Source: Eretmocerus hayati
Taxonomy: Eukaryota > Arthropoda > Insecta > Hymenoptera > Aphelinidae
DNA: 64,000 nt
Direction: 5' to 3'
Assembly (NCBI GenBank): GCA_029851415.1
Contig: CM056742.1
Coordinates: forward strand, 86,542,748-86,606,747
Shown here one piece after another: positions 44,681 through 53,970 of this stretch. The number at the start of each line of letters is the position of its first letter. The first letter of the stretch is position 1. Position numbers and translations under genes: made by a program. A model generated the notes under the pieces. It saw nothing but the letters and a program-made list of their open reading frames with translations. It was not told where the DNA came from and searched no databases.

Positions 44681-47071
44681 TTGCCGAGGCATCGTCGCGC
44701 CGAGTCTTCCTCTCGAGATGCAGAAGCAACGATGTATTACCAACCACACATCCAAAACATCAACAAGCGCCTTCAACGCATCAGTTTCTCGAGTGAGTCA
44801 TGTTTAAAAAATTTTCGTTTACAAAACTCTGTTTACTTTCGAAGACTTCTAAATAATGAAATTAGGGACGTCCATAATCAAATTTTTCGACTTCAAAAGA
44901 ACTTAGCAGTAACCTCACAATCATTATCAAACGAGAATATTGATCCAAATATTTTGAGCCAATTCCAAAACTTCACAAATGAAAAATCTATCAAATTACG
45001 TAAAAAATGTGATTCTACACATATGAAAAAATTCGAAAAAATCAAGCCGTCCATAACACCTTGCACGATAGATAGAAATAATTGGGTAAAAAATTTCAGC
45101 AATACTCCTCTCCCTTCAGATGTTATTGACATATCCTCATTGGGCCCCAATTTCAGTCAGAAAGGCAACCTCAGTTTAAAGAATGTCATAGATACTGTCA
45201 AAAATGTTGAAAAGTGCATAGAGAACCTCGATTTGAATAATAGGGAGAAAAATAACATCCGTCACAAGATTACGAATATCCTATACACTGAAAATAATAA
45301 ACAAAGGCACATTTCTCCTGAAGACAGGGTATTCGCAAAAAAATTGAGCTTCACTAAGCACTTCTTGAAACAAAATTCAGATATTTTTTTCACTCGTGCA
45401 GATAAGGGCAATGTCACCGTCTGTTTGAATAAGTCTGATTACACCAATAAAATGAACGGTTTGTTGAGTGACAAAAAAGTATACGTTCCGATCAAAAATA
45501 ATCCACTCAAAAGTTTACAGGCGAAAGTACATAAAATACTAGGAAGTTGGAATGATTCAAATTATTTGTCACGAAAATATCATAATAATGCTCTCACACA
45601 GACGGACACCAACTTATCTCGTTGTTATGGGTTACCAAAAATTCATAAAGAAAATGTTCCACTCAGACCAATAATTTCTACAGTCAATAGCCCTACTCAT
45701 TTTCTTGCTTCCGTTTTATATAAAGAGCTGAAGAAATGTATTAAACCGCCTGCATCACGCATTGACAATAGCTTTGAATTAAAAAAACGGTTGGAGACTT
45801 TAACGATCCCAAAAGATCATATACTCCTTTCTCTCGACGTTAGCTCTCTGTTTACAAACATCCTATGCTGGTTAGTGCTAGAGGCGCTTGACCGCAGATT
45901 TTCAGATATACATAATAAGTCCAACATACCATTTGATGAAATTCGTAAATGCACTGAGTTCCTTTTTGACAACACATTTTTTCAATTCAATAATAAAATT
46001 TATCAACAAATTTTTGGTAGTCCGATGGGATCACCCATTTCTCCACTTTTCGCAGACATTGTTATGGATAACTTGGAAACTTCATGTTTACGTAAATTGA
46101 AAAATGATCACGATTGCACTCCTCTATTCTATTATAGATATGTCGATGACACTCTAATGTGTGTGAAGAAAGAACAGGTAGATGTAGTCCTCAATGTTTT
46201 CAACAGCTACAATGAGCATTTACAGTTCACACATGAGATTGAAAACAATAATACCATCAATTTCCTTGACATATCCTTGATCCGAGAGGATGAAAAAATC
46301 ATCACCAATTGGTATCAAAAGCCAACGTCATCAGGCAGGATCTTGAATTTCAAATCCAATCATACCATGAATCAAAAGAGGAACATAGTGTTCAATTTAG
46401 TCGACAGAGCCACGTCACTTTCACATAAAAAATTTCATTCCTCCAACTTATCAATTGTAAAACAACTCCTTTCTGACAATGATTATCCTGAAGATTTCAC
46501 TGACAAATGTATAAAAACCAGATTACATCGTTCAAAAGATCTGATGAACAGAGCAGAAAGAATACGTTGCAACCAAATTCTATATGCTGGCCAGAACAAA
46601 ATTTGTATTCCATACCACGAACGCTTATTCGAAAAATGTAATGCTCTGTTCAAACATAACGATATTCACACTCTTCCAAAAGTTTCCAAGTCATTAAGCT
46701 CAATAGTAAAATTAGGTAAGGACCAACTAGATAAATTTAGCAAAACTGGTGTTGTTTATAAATTTCAGTGTAAAGATTGCCCAGCAACGTATGTGGGAGA
46801 GACAAAAAGACAACTAGGTACACGCATTAAAGATCATATTACAAACAAAGATAAAAAGTCCGTAGTTTCTGTTCACAGACTAAATGATAAACACGATTTC
46901 CATTGGGATCAAACCAAAATTTTAGACACAGAGAAAAATTGGAAAAAACGGTTGATTTCTGAAATGATCCATATAAAATTCGATGAGAATTGCATCAATA
47001 GAAAAGACGATATTCAAAATCTCAGTCAAGTATATAACCCGTTGTGGGCAACGGCTGACAAAGCTCGTTGA
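44681..47071 (+). CDS. Penelope-like reverse transcriptase with GIY-YIG endonuclease
   Basis: This intact 796-codon frame encodes the single polyprotein of a GIY-YIG-bearing Penelope-like retroelement. Reverse transcriptase motifs run from FTRADKGNVTVCL (residues ~237-249) through LDVSSLFTN (~385), GSPMGSPISPLFADI (~446) and the catalytic YRYVDD (~485). The GIY-YIG endonuclease begins at VVYKFQC (~691) with TYVGETKRQ and an RIKDH helix, and extends to ~775. The enzyme nicks DNA and copies its RNA at the target. Length and domain order are normal for the family. ATG 44,681 is the first in the frame; a more upstream start through splicing in the leader is possible. No lesion is visible. Confidence 0.92.
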   Translation: MPRHRRAESSSRDAEATMYYQPHIQNINKRLQRISFSSESCLKNFRLQNSVYFRRLLNNEIRDVHNQIFRLQKNLAVTSQSLSNENIDPNILSQFQNFTNEKSIKLRKKCDSTHMKKFEKIKPSITPCTIDRNNWVKNFSNTPLPSDVIDISSLGPNFSQKGNLSLKNVIDTVKNVEKCIENLDLNNREKNNIRHKITNILYTENNKQRHISPEDRVFAKKLSFTKHFLKQNSDIFFTRADKGNVTVCLNKSDYTNKMNGLLSDKKVYVPIKNNPLKSLQAKVHKILGSWNDSNYLSRKYHNNALTQTDTNLSRCYGLPKIHKENVPLRPIISTVNSPTHFLASVLYKELKKCIKPPASRIDNSFELKKRLETLTIPKDHILLSLDVSSLFTNILCWLVLEALDRRFSDIHNKSNIPFDEIRKCTEFLFDNTFFQFNNKIYQQIFGSPMGSPISPLFADIVMDNLETSCLRKLKNDHDCTPLFYYRYVDDTLMCVKKEQVDVVLNVFNSYNEHLQFTHEIENNNTINFLDISLIREDEKIITNWYQKPTSSGRILNFKSNHTMNQKRNIVFNLVDRATSLSHKKFHSSNLSIVKQLLSDNDYPEDFTDKCIKTRLHRSKDLMNRAERIRCNQILYAGQNKICIPYHERLFEKCNALFKHNDIHTLPKVSKSLSSIVKLGKDQLDKFSKTGVVYKFQCKDCPATYVGETKRQLGTRIKDHITNKDKKSVVSVHRLNDKHDFHWDQTKILDTEKNWKKRLISEMIHIKFDENCINRKDDIQNLSQVYNPLWATADKAR

Positions 47072-47497
47072 CCCACCGCTCTCTTTCTCTCTCCCACATG
47101 CACTACTTTTCATATATATGTCACCTACTGTACACTGCGATCGCGCTAATATAAATATGAGTGAAAAATGAGACCGATGACTCACTCTGTTTACTTGTAT
47201 TGACAGGAGCCAGACGTTATGTCTGTGCTCTATTACAAGATCGTCCAAAATATCATGACGATCTAAAGAATAACGTAAGTTGCGCATCTTTAATAATTAT
47301 ACATCCATCATTTGTAAAAAATTTTTCATATTTCCTATCATTATACATATGTCGAAACAGAAACCAGAAGCCTGATGAGGTCCACAAAACCTAGTGGACG
47401 AAACGTTGCAATAAAATTTCCATCATGAAATTTTTGGGAATTTATTTAGTTCCCCACCGTCCTTCAAGATCGACGAGACCAAAGGCTCAACTTGTAT
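47047..47497 (+). repeat. PLTR, 3' of the complete Penelope-like copy
   Basis: It directly follows the coding region, which overlaps its first 25 bases, and ends exactly at the right-hand target-site duplication. It contains the second hammerhead-like core at 47,367-47,399. Confidence 0.9.
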
Positions 47498-47717
47498 AGA
47501 TCGGTCAATTCATTCGAATCTTCAATTGCAAGATGAGGTTCAATTCAAGGATGGTGAGGAATAAGCCCTATCAAGACTGGTGGAGTTGTTGTTCTCCCTG
47601 AATAGTCTATTCCCTCGAATAGAGGGGTCAGTTCTGGCCACTATGTTTCGTTGCAGCTTCCAAGAATACTGGGGATTCGAAACTGTTCGGAGGCTTCCAT
47701 AATTATATGGCACTCAC

Positions 47718-48296
47718 CTAATTGATGTGACGATGCGAGATTCGTTTGACTCTTCGTGGAATGCTGAGACTTATTCTTTGGTAGAAAATGGGGTATCATA
47801 GTATTCAAGCCGAGTGCTTTGAAAAACTCCAGGGCATCTCTGAATCCTCTATCTAGAATCAAGTAATCACCCGGTCGCAACCACGTGGAGAGTCCCTCAG
47901 AATCTTTCTTCTGAGTAAGAATATGAAAATCCAAATATGAATAGTATTCGCGTGGATAGAGATTAGTGTGATAACGGGTTGGCAGTCTGAGATGAATGGT
48001 ACTCACTATGAGATCAATGAGGATGTTGGCATCGTTATTTTTACCATTCGCATAATATGGCCCGTAAACTGCCAGAATATACCCATTGGAACTTATCAAG
48101 ATCATTGGTTTGACTAGAGGTCGATTTTTATGCAGAGAATATGTCATCCTTTGGAATTTGTAATTCCCACTTTTTTGTATATAACAGTAGGTTGCATCCC
48201 CTATTATAATAGCCTCCTCTTCTGTACCTGATAACTTTTGAGCAAAAAACCTGGTATGATTTGTCACAAAAGTATCGTGATCTATGTGCGATGTGC
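47718..48296 (-). CDS. transposase exon 4 (DDE_Tnp_4 core)
   Basis: It starts after TCCCCAG and ends before GTGAGT. It encodes the first catalytic Asp in GDATYCYIQKS, the conserved stretch YSLHKNRPLVKPM, the YGPYYANGKNNDA block and LDRGFRDA with the second catalytic Asp. The joint to exon 3 restores KYLG-TSHIDHD in phase, matching relatives. Confidence 0.85.
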
Positions 48297-48400
48297 CTGG
48301 GGAGATTGATCAAGGCTTCGTAATTCATTCTGAGAATCCATGGGAATGCGTGATTGAATAATCATTTTGTAAGGAACGAGAACAAAAATCCATACTGTAC

Positions 48401-48698
48401 CCAAGTATTTGACGACAAAACTGTCCATCAGTATTTTCCGTGCCTTTCTCATCATTCTAGATATGGTTGATCTGTGAACTTTCAATAGAGTGGATAATAC
48501 TGCTGTAGATAGATTGACTCTCAGTTTTATCAATAGTACAGCGATGCATTTTCTGAGAGGCGGCTTCCTCATATAAGATGCATAGGTCTTACTGGTCGCA
48601 CATATGGATATGACTTGATCAAAATTCTGCTTTGTAATACCGGTGAGATTAATATAGTCTTGATCCGTCCAGTCCCCATCTTCCAGATCTAGACCCCC
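48401..48698 (-). CDS. transposase exon 3 (helix-turn-helix)
   Basis: It starts after TTTCAAG and ends before GTACAG. It encodes DYINLTGITKQNFDQV, the usual lead-in of this transposase family, then a helix-turn-helix of the HTH_4 type (LSTLLKVHRSTISRMMRKA) likely used for binding the TIR. Confidence 0.8.
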
Positions 48699-48769
48699 TT
48701 GAAATTATGAAGAGAAATTTCAGAGAACTATGGTATTTGACGGGCTATTCCGCTATGAATCAATGCTAC

Positions 48770-49029
48770 CTTTATTTTTATCCGTACTTTTCACAGCCAA
48801 ATCTCGCAACGAGTCAATGAATCGTGTCACATCCTCTTCCGTCATCAGCGTATCCTCAAAGTCAGGTTCCACCGATTTCAAATCTGTTGCATTGAGATAT
48901 TTACCATCAAAATGCTTCGAACAGCACCTCGTGTTATGTATGATGATTCTATTTGATTCGAAGAAACATTTGGCTATTGCTGGGTACGGAACAACTCTCA
49001 AGTTCTCGTTTGACTTGCAGATGAAACAT
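48770..49029 (-). CDS. transposase exon 2 (Cys module)
   Basis: It follows CTTCTAG and ends before GTAGCA. It encodes CFICKSNENLRVVPY and then RCCSKHF, a C2-CH-type arrangement reminiscent of THAP-like fingers in related transposases, followed by an acidic segment. Exon 1 supplies the first two bases of the Arg codon at the joint. Confidence 0.75.
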
Positions 49030-49266
49030 CTAGAAGGTGAGATTGATAACTGAGCTATTGATTGAGGATATTACCGTATTGACTGGCGTACGTAGGAATC
49101 AACTTTATGTGAATATTCACAGTTTCGAGTTTTGCGCGACTTTCCAATGTATTCCATGTATAGGCAACTCGATATTCATGCGCCTCTCACTCCTCTTCCC
49201 ATTCGGTTCTCTTTCTCTCTCCTTTACTCCCTCCCCCCTCTCTATCCTTCTCTTTTTTTTTTTTTT

Positions 49267-51482
49267 TAGGTGGTTGTAGGGTGAATACGCTGCGACGTAG
49301 CCACAGAGAGGTTCCGGACGGACAATTACGCCTGGCCGATACTTCTCAAGGCTTCCGGGCTGGATTCCGCATCGATGCGGCCATCCGTACCAGACAAACC
49401 CTCTCTCCCTTCCCCTTTGGCGCTGGCCATCGGACAAGGGAGAGATCCACCAACTTACCAATCCGGACCCGGCACCGCGTGAGCATTACTTCAGGACCGG
49501 TGGCGTCTCGCGCTCAGGATCGAGCGTCCCTCTTCTCACGACTCGCAGGTGTTGTTTCTCCTCCTTCGATCTTCTTCCATCTCTTCATTCTTCTTTCCTC
49601 TTTCTTCGATCTTCTCTCTTCTTCCTTCCCTCTTCAGTCCATCATATTCCTCCTGGAACCATTTGGACCTCTTCTGTTTCAATCGGCAGAGTCACTGTAA
49701 TTCGCCTGCTTCGAGGCGCCTTACTTCCCTCTCTTTCTCCTCTTTGCGGGTCATCACCAGCTTGATGTATCCGGTGAGTCTATCCCATGTCTCCTGAATG
49801 CGGAGCAAGTGCGGGACGAGATTCTCAGGTGTTAGTTGAGCACCCAGCCATTCATCCAGCTCGGCGCGCTCTCTCCGGGTGTCGCTGCACTTGAACAGGG
49901 TATGTTCGGCGTCATCCCATTCGTCCCCGCATGACTGACATGCTGGGGTCGTCCTCTTCTTGAACCTGGTTAGATAGGAACCGAAGCAACCATGATCGCT
50001 CAGTGCCTGCGTCGTCCAGTAGTCCATCTCTCCGTGGGTGCGTTCCGCCCACTTGGCTACGTCACGGATCAGCCGGTGCGTCCATCTGCCGTTCGCAAAT
50101 GGCGAATCCCACTCAGTTTGCCAATGCTCAAGGGTGGTTTCCTTCTCGTTGTCGCGGATGATCTCCTTCATCGTCGGAGTGAGTACTCGTTCGGCTCCGA
50201 TCACTTTCTGGCGGTCCCAGATCCTCACTCGCTCCGCGACGAGCAAGTGGATGGGCGGAGTACTCGCCAATACGTAAGCCGCATCTCCTGACACAGTGCG
50301 GTAGGCACGGATACTCCTCAGGGCCGCTCTTCGGTGGACAGGCCCCATTCTCTTCTCGATGATGGTCTTCTCTACTCTCTTCCCCCACACGGGTGCACCG
50401 TACAGCATGATGGAGGTAGTGACGGTGTTGAGAAGTGCGCGCCTCTTTTCCTTGGGTCCTCCGATATTCGGCATAAGCCGCTGGAGCGACGCACCGACCT
50501 TGCTCGCCTTCTGGGCGGCTTCCTGGATGTGCTTCTTGAACGACCACTTGTCGTCGAGCCATACACCGAGGTATTTCAGCTCTGTCTTCCGTGGAATCTC
50601 TTGCCCGTTGATATAAAACCGGGGTAAGTCAAACTTCCTACGCCTTGTGATCACGATTGCTTCGCATTTCTTGACAGCGAGCTCCAGAAGCCTGCTAATC
50701 ATCCACTCGTAGACTCGGGCCAGCGCTTCGTTCGCGCGTCTACCCAAGAGTTCCTCGTTGTCAGCCCATACTATGAGTCCCGCGTCGTCCGCGAAAGCCC
50801 CTATTATCACTCCTTCTGGCAGTTCGATAGACAGTGAGCTGTCATACTGGGTGTTCCAGTTGAACGGCCCGGAGACCGATCCCTGTCCGATTCCGGCGAA
50901 CAGTACCCGAATCTCTTGTCCCTCGTCGGTGTCGTACACGAGGGTCCTGTTCCGCAGGTAGTCACTCGTGACGGCTAGTAGGTAGGGGGACACTTTACCT
51001 GCTTGGGATTGATAGACTCGCTCCCAGCTCGCGCAGTTGAATGCGTTCTTCATGTCCAACGCAATGATGGCACAGAATCCTCCTCTTCCTTGGTATGGGT
51101 TCCCTACCGACGCTTGAACCCGTTCTTGGACCACCTCGATCGCGTGCACAGTGCTCCGTCCCTTCCGGAACCCGAACTGCATTGGTGATAGCCCACCGCC
51201 TTCTTCGTAGGCTTTTTCCACCCTGTTGAGCACCATCCTCTCGTACATTTTCCCGATATTGTCGAGCATGCTGAGAGGGAGTTGACCTCCTTGACCCTTA
51301 GGTATCAGGACCAGCTTCTGGCGTTTCCACTTGTCCGGGAAAGTTCCCGCGCTCAGACAGATGTTGAAGAGGTCGAGGAGTAGATCTGGCTTGTATTTGA
51401 AGACCAGTTTCAGAGCCTCGTTTGGGATGCCATCCAGCCCAGGGGCCTTGCCATTCGGCATTCTCTTTGCCGCTATGAGTAG

Positions 51483-51483
<1 letters not shown>
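49267..51483 (-). mobile_element. R1-clade LINE, 5'-truncated copy 1
   Basis: It runs leftward from a (CT)n tract at 51,483 to a poly(T) at 49,253-49,266, which is its poly(A) tail on the minus strand. Coding sequence ends at 49,692 and the 3' UTR fills 49,691-49,267. ORF1 and the start of ORF2 are missing. Both boundaries are pyrimidine (GA/TC) microsatellite, as for copy 2. It lies in intron 1 of the transposase gene. Confidence 0.85.
49692..51483 (-). pseudogene. LINE ORF2 fragment (reverse transcriptase), R1 clade
   Basis: This is the C-terminal part of a non-LTR retrotransposon polymerase. Visible motifs are PNGKAPGLDGIPNEAL, GFRKGRST, IALDMKNAFN (catalytic Asp), GQGSVSGP, FADD (catalytic Asp pair), the R1-clade phrase RLMPNIGGP followed by LYGAPVWG, and a C-terminal knuckle CQSCGDEWDDAEHTLFKC. 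The endonuclease and ORF1 are absent through 5' truncation. The segment PKGQGGQLPLSMLDNIG is a few residues shorter than usual for RT motif 2, suggesting a small deletion. The open frame continues upstream through the microsatellite and the neighbour's 3' UTR to 51,752, which is accidental. Confidence 0.85.

Positions 51484-51545
<62 letters not shown>
51484..51545. repeat. (CT)n-(T)n junction between the two LINE copies
   Basis: TC dinucleotides grade into CTTT and then a pure T-run. On the minus strand this reads poly(A) followed by GA repeats: the tail of copy 2 next to target microsatellite. Confidence 0.9.
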
Positions 51546-51547
<2 letters not shown>

Positions 51548-52573
51548 GGTGGTTAGAGGGCAAAATCTGCCTCAGGATCCCTCGGATCCGTCCCCAGACA
51601 CCGGACTGGTTCAGCTTACGCGGACTACGCATAGCCCACGCAGGCCATACCAGGCGGGACACGGGTTTGGGTGGGGCCCACCGAGAGGTGGGCCCGGCCG
51701 TGTAATATCCCTCTCCCCTCGATGTCCGATACCTAGGGCATCGGGCAATCAAGAAGGAGATCCACCTGCATCTACCATCTCATCCCGGAACCGCGTGAGC
51801 ATTACTTCAGGATGAGCGGCATGTCTCGCGCTCGATTGCGAGCGTTCCTCTTCTCCATCTTCTCTCTTCGGCCACTTGTCGGCATCTTCTATCTTCACTC
51901 TTCATTGTTCCCTCTCTTTCTTCTTTCTTCTCTCTTCTTTCTTCTTTCTTCCCTCTTCAGTGCATCAGATTCCTCCTGGAATCATTTGGGCCTCTTCTGT
52001 TTCAATCGGCAGAGTCACTGTAATTCGCCTGCTTCGAGGCGCCTTACTTCCCTCTCTTTCTCCTCTTTGTGGGTCATCACCAGCTTGATGTATCCGGTGA
52101 GTCTATCCCATGTCTCCTGGTTGCGGAGTAAGTACGGGACGCGATTCTCAGGTGTTAGTTGAGCACCCAGCCATTCATCCAGCTCGGCGCGCTCTCTCCG
52201 GGTGTCGCTGCACTTGAACAGGGCATGTTCGGCGTCATCCCATTCGTCCCCGCATGACTGACATGCTGGGGTCGTCCTCTTCTTGAACCTGGTTAGATAG
52301 GAACCGAAGCAACCATGATCGCTCAGTGCCTGCGTCGTCCAGTAGTCCATCTCTCCGTGGGTGCGTTCCGCCCACTTGGCTACGTCACGGATCAGCCGGT
52401 GCGTCCATCTGCCGTTCGCAAATGGCGAATCCCACTCAGTTTGCCAATGCTCAAGGGTGGTTTCCTTCTCGTTGTCGCGGATGATCTCCTTCATCGTCGG
52501 AGTGAGTACTCGTTCGGCTCCGATCACTTTCTGGCGGTCCCAGATCCTCACTCGCTCCGCGACGAGCAAGTGG

Positions 52574-52574
<1 letters not shown>
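51546..52574 (-). mobile_element. R1-clade LINE, 5'-truncated copy 2
   Basis: This is the same family as copy 1, near-identical in the shared coding region (52,574-52,015, from HLLVAERV to the stop) and related in the 3' UTR (GTGAGCATTACTTCAGGA shared at 49,480 and 51,797). It is truncated directly at a (CT)n tract. The 3' UTR differs by indels from copy 1, so they are separate insertions. Confidence 0.85.
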
Positions 52575-52629
<55 letters not shown>

Positions 52630-52660
52630 GCCTCTCTCTCTCTCACTCACTCTCTATGCT
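52575..52660. repeat. (CT)n microsatellite
   Basis: About 65 bp of pure CT repeat is followed by degenerate CT-rich sequence, at the 5' edge of LINE copy 2. It is probably the remnant of the target microsatellite in intron 1. Confidence 0.95.
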
Positions 52661-52681
52661 ACTGACAAAAGAATGCCTCAC

Positions 52682-53022
52682 CTAGATGTCGTTTTATTGA
52701 ATCGCCCGAAATTCAACTTTACTTTCTTTGATGGAGGTTCGGCATCTTGGATATCACAATCGTCTCGTCGCTCATTTTGTAGCTCAACGTCATTGTTATC
52801 ATTCCCAGGTTCCCCGAAAAAGACATCAGGTGGCTCATGGGGAGGATCTATTTGATCTGGAACAACTTCATTGTTGCCATCGATCGATTGCGAGCTGATG
52901 ATCCTTATCACTTTAGTGTAACACTTTCTACAATACAAGTTGTCTTCGACTCCCCTAAATCTTTTCCTGTCTCTACCAATTGAATGACACTGTGCACACT
53001 CGAAGTTCTTATATTTGGCCAT
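52682..53022 (-). CDS. transposase exon 1 (N-terminal Cys finger)
   Basis: ATG at 53,022 opens MAKYKNFECAQC, and CRKC follows ~25 residues later, giving a compact four-Cys zinc finger. An acidic linker (EPGNDNNDVELQ) and a basic PPSKKVKL segment that could serve as a nuclear localisation signal come next. The exon ends AAAACGACATCTAG before GTGAGG. Confidence 0.75.
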
Positions 53023-53970
53023 GATTTAAAGATGAGATTAGAAAGAGTGGTTAACGAGTCAGCCCACGAATACTGCTAAATAAGAATGCAGAAGAATTCA
53101 GCATGGCTCAAATATTGAAGAGACCAGACGTGAAACACTCTGACGACGTTCTCGTACTAACGATAAGCAGAACTCACGCGTGCGTGGCTCTCCGCAAGCT
53201 CCTGCATAGTACGAGGAAGAAGGAGGGGGGACACATCGAGGCACGTACACAGCTAGTCTCCAGGAATGCCATAACAGGAGGATATGGCAGAGCTTCCACG
53301 AGTGGTCAATTGTGAAGAGGATGTACAGAGGATCCCGATCTTTCTCATTATGCCGCATTCACCAAATAAACTATCGACGAAACAAAATACTTCGCACCCC
53401 AGAATTAGATCATCGTCATACTGGGTATCTGCGATATAAGTTTGATTCATTGATTTGGATATTCGCAATATGCAAATAACATTAGAAAGGACTCCTTTAT
53501 TCTGAGAAGAACAAGAAACGTCAATTCTCTCTCCCTGACGAGATGGCATATGGTTCCCATTTGATTATTTGGAGAGCTTTGATTTTGAGAAAGAAAGGAG
53601 CCCTCTTAAGACATATCTCGCTATGATATCTGATTTTTTGGAACCCGCCAAAATTATGAGGACCACGGATGCGTATCCAGGAATGTGCATATTGGAGAAA
53701 TCGTTTGAGCCTCTGTTGCGAGTGACTCGAGGTATTATGATTTTTGGGCTATTTGCGATTTTTTTAGAGGGAGAAGGTTTGAATCGGGGATTCACATCTA
53801 CCAACGTACGAATTCACACAATATCAACAGATTTTGGCAGCTGCGACTTCCGGGGAACCCATGTGCGTGCAAACTTGCCAGTGTTGGGCCTTGACAAATG
53901 AGGAATTCCAATAGCACCGGAGAATTTTGATGGATGTGCCTAGTTTCCGGGATATTCTAGGGCTCTGAAC
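53023..53970. other. 5' flank of the transposase gene
   Basis: This is single-copy sequence between the transposase start and the right TIR, expected to hold its promoter and 5' UTR. The plus-strand frame 53,569-53,901 (110 codons) has no recognised motif. I see no second gene of the transposon here. Confidence 0.4.

Larger units (their letters stand above)
41368..47497. mobile_element. Penelope-like element pair with 16-bp target-site duplication
   Basis: The block is bounded by identical AGATCGGTCAATTCAT at 41,352-41,367 and 47,498-47,513. It comprises a minus-strand copy truncated at its 5' end (44,051 down to 41,368) joined to a complete plus-strand copy with long-terminal-repeat-like PLTRs on both sides (44,052-47,497). 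All three PLTR copies are 451 bp. The inverted copy carries 39 extra bp at its 3' tip, identical to the bases that follow the middle PLTR. One target-site duplication around the whole pair indicates a single insertion event. It lies in intron 4 of the transposase gene. Confidence 0.9.
40269..53022 (-). pseudogene. transposase gene: Cys fingers, HTH, DDE_Tnp_4, SWIM; one nonsense codon
   Basis: Six exons can be assembled on the minus strand: 53,022-52,682, 49,029-48,770, 48,698-48,401, 48,296-47,718, about 41,290-40,949 and 40,682-40,269. Phases agree across introns 1, 2, 3 and 5. The product would be ~740 residues. In order it has an N-terminal CxxC finger (CAQC, CRKC), a second Cys module (CFICK and CCSKHF), a helix-turn-helix (LLKVHRSTISRMMRKAR), a DDE_Tnp_4 catalytic core with GDATYCYIQ and LDRGFRD plus the later RWVIESVNG, and a C-terminal SWIM finger (WYCQC then CCAHI). 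It would bind its TIRs and cut and paste the element. A TAG at 41,252-41,254 replaces the Trp expected after MIKN, and the splice acceptor of exon 5 is not clear, so the gene is probably inactive. Introns 1 and 4 carry the nested LINEs and the Penelope-like pair. Confidence 0.8.

Noticed and set aside
51546..51752. N-terminal extension of the LINE reverse transcriptase frame
   Set aside because: It is the 3' UTR and poly(A) tail of the neighbouring LINE copy read through by accident (the run of Lys then Glu/Arg residues comes from the A-tail and GA repeat).
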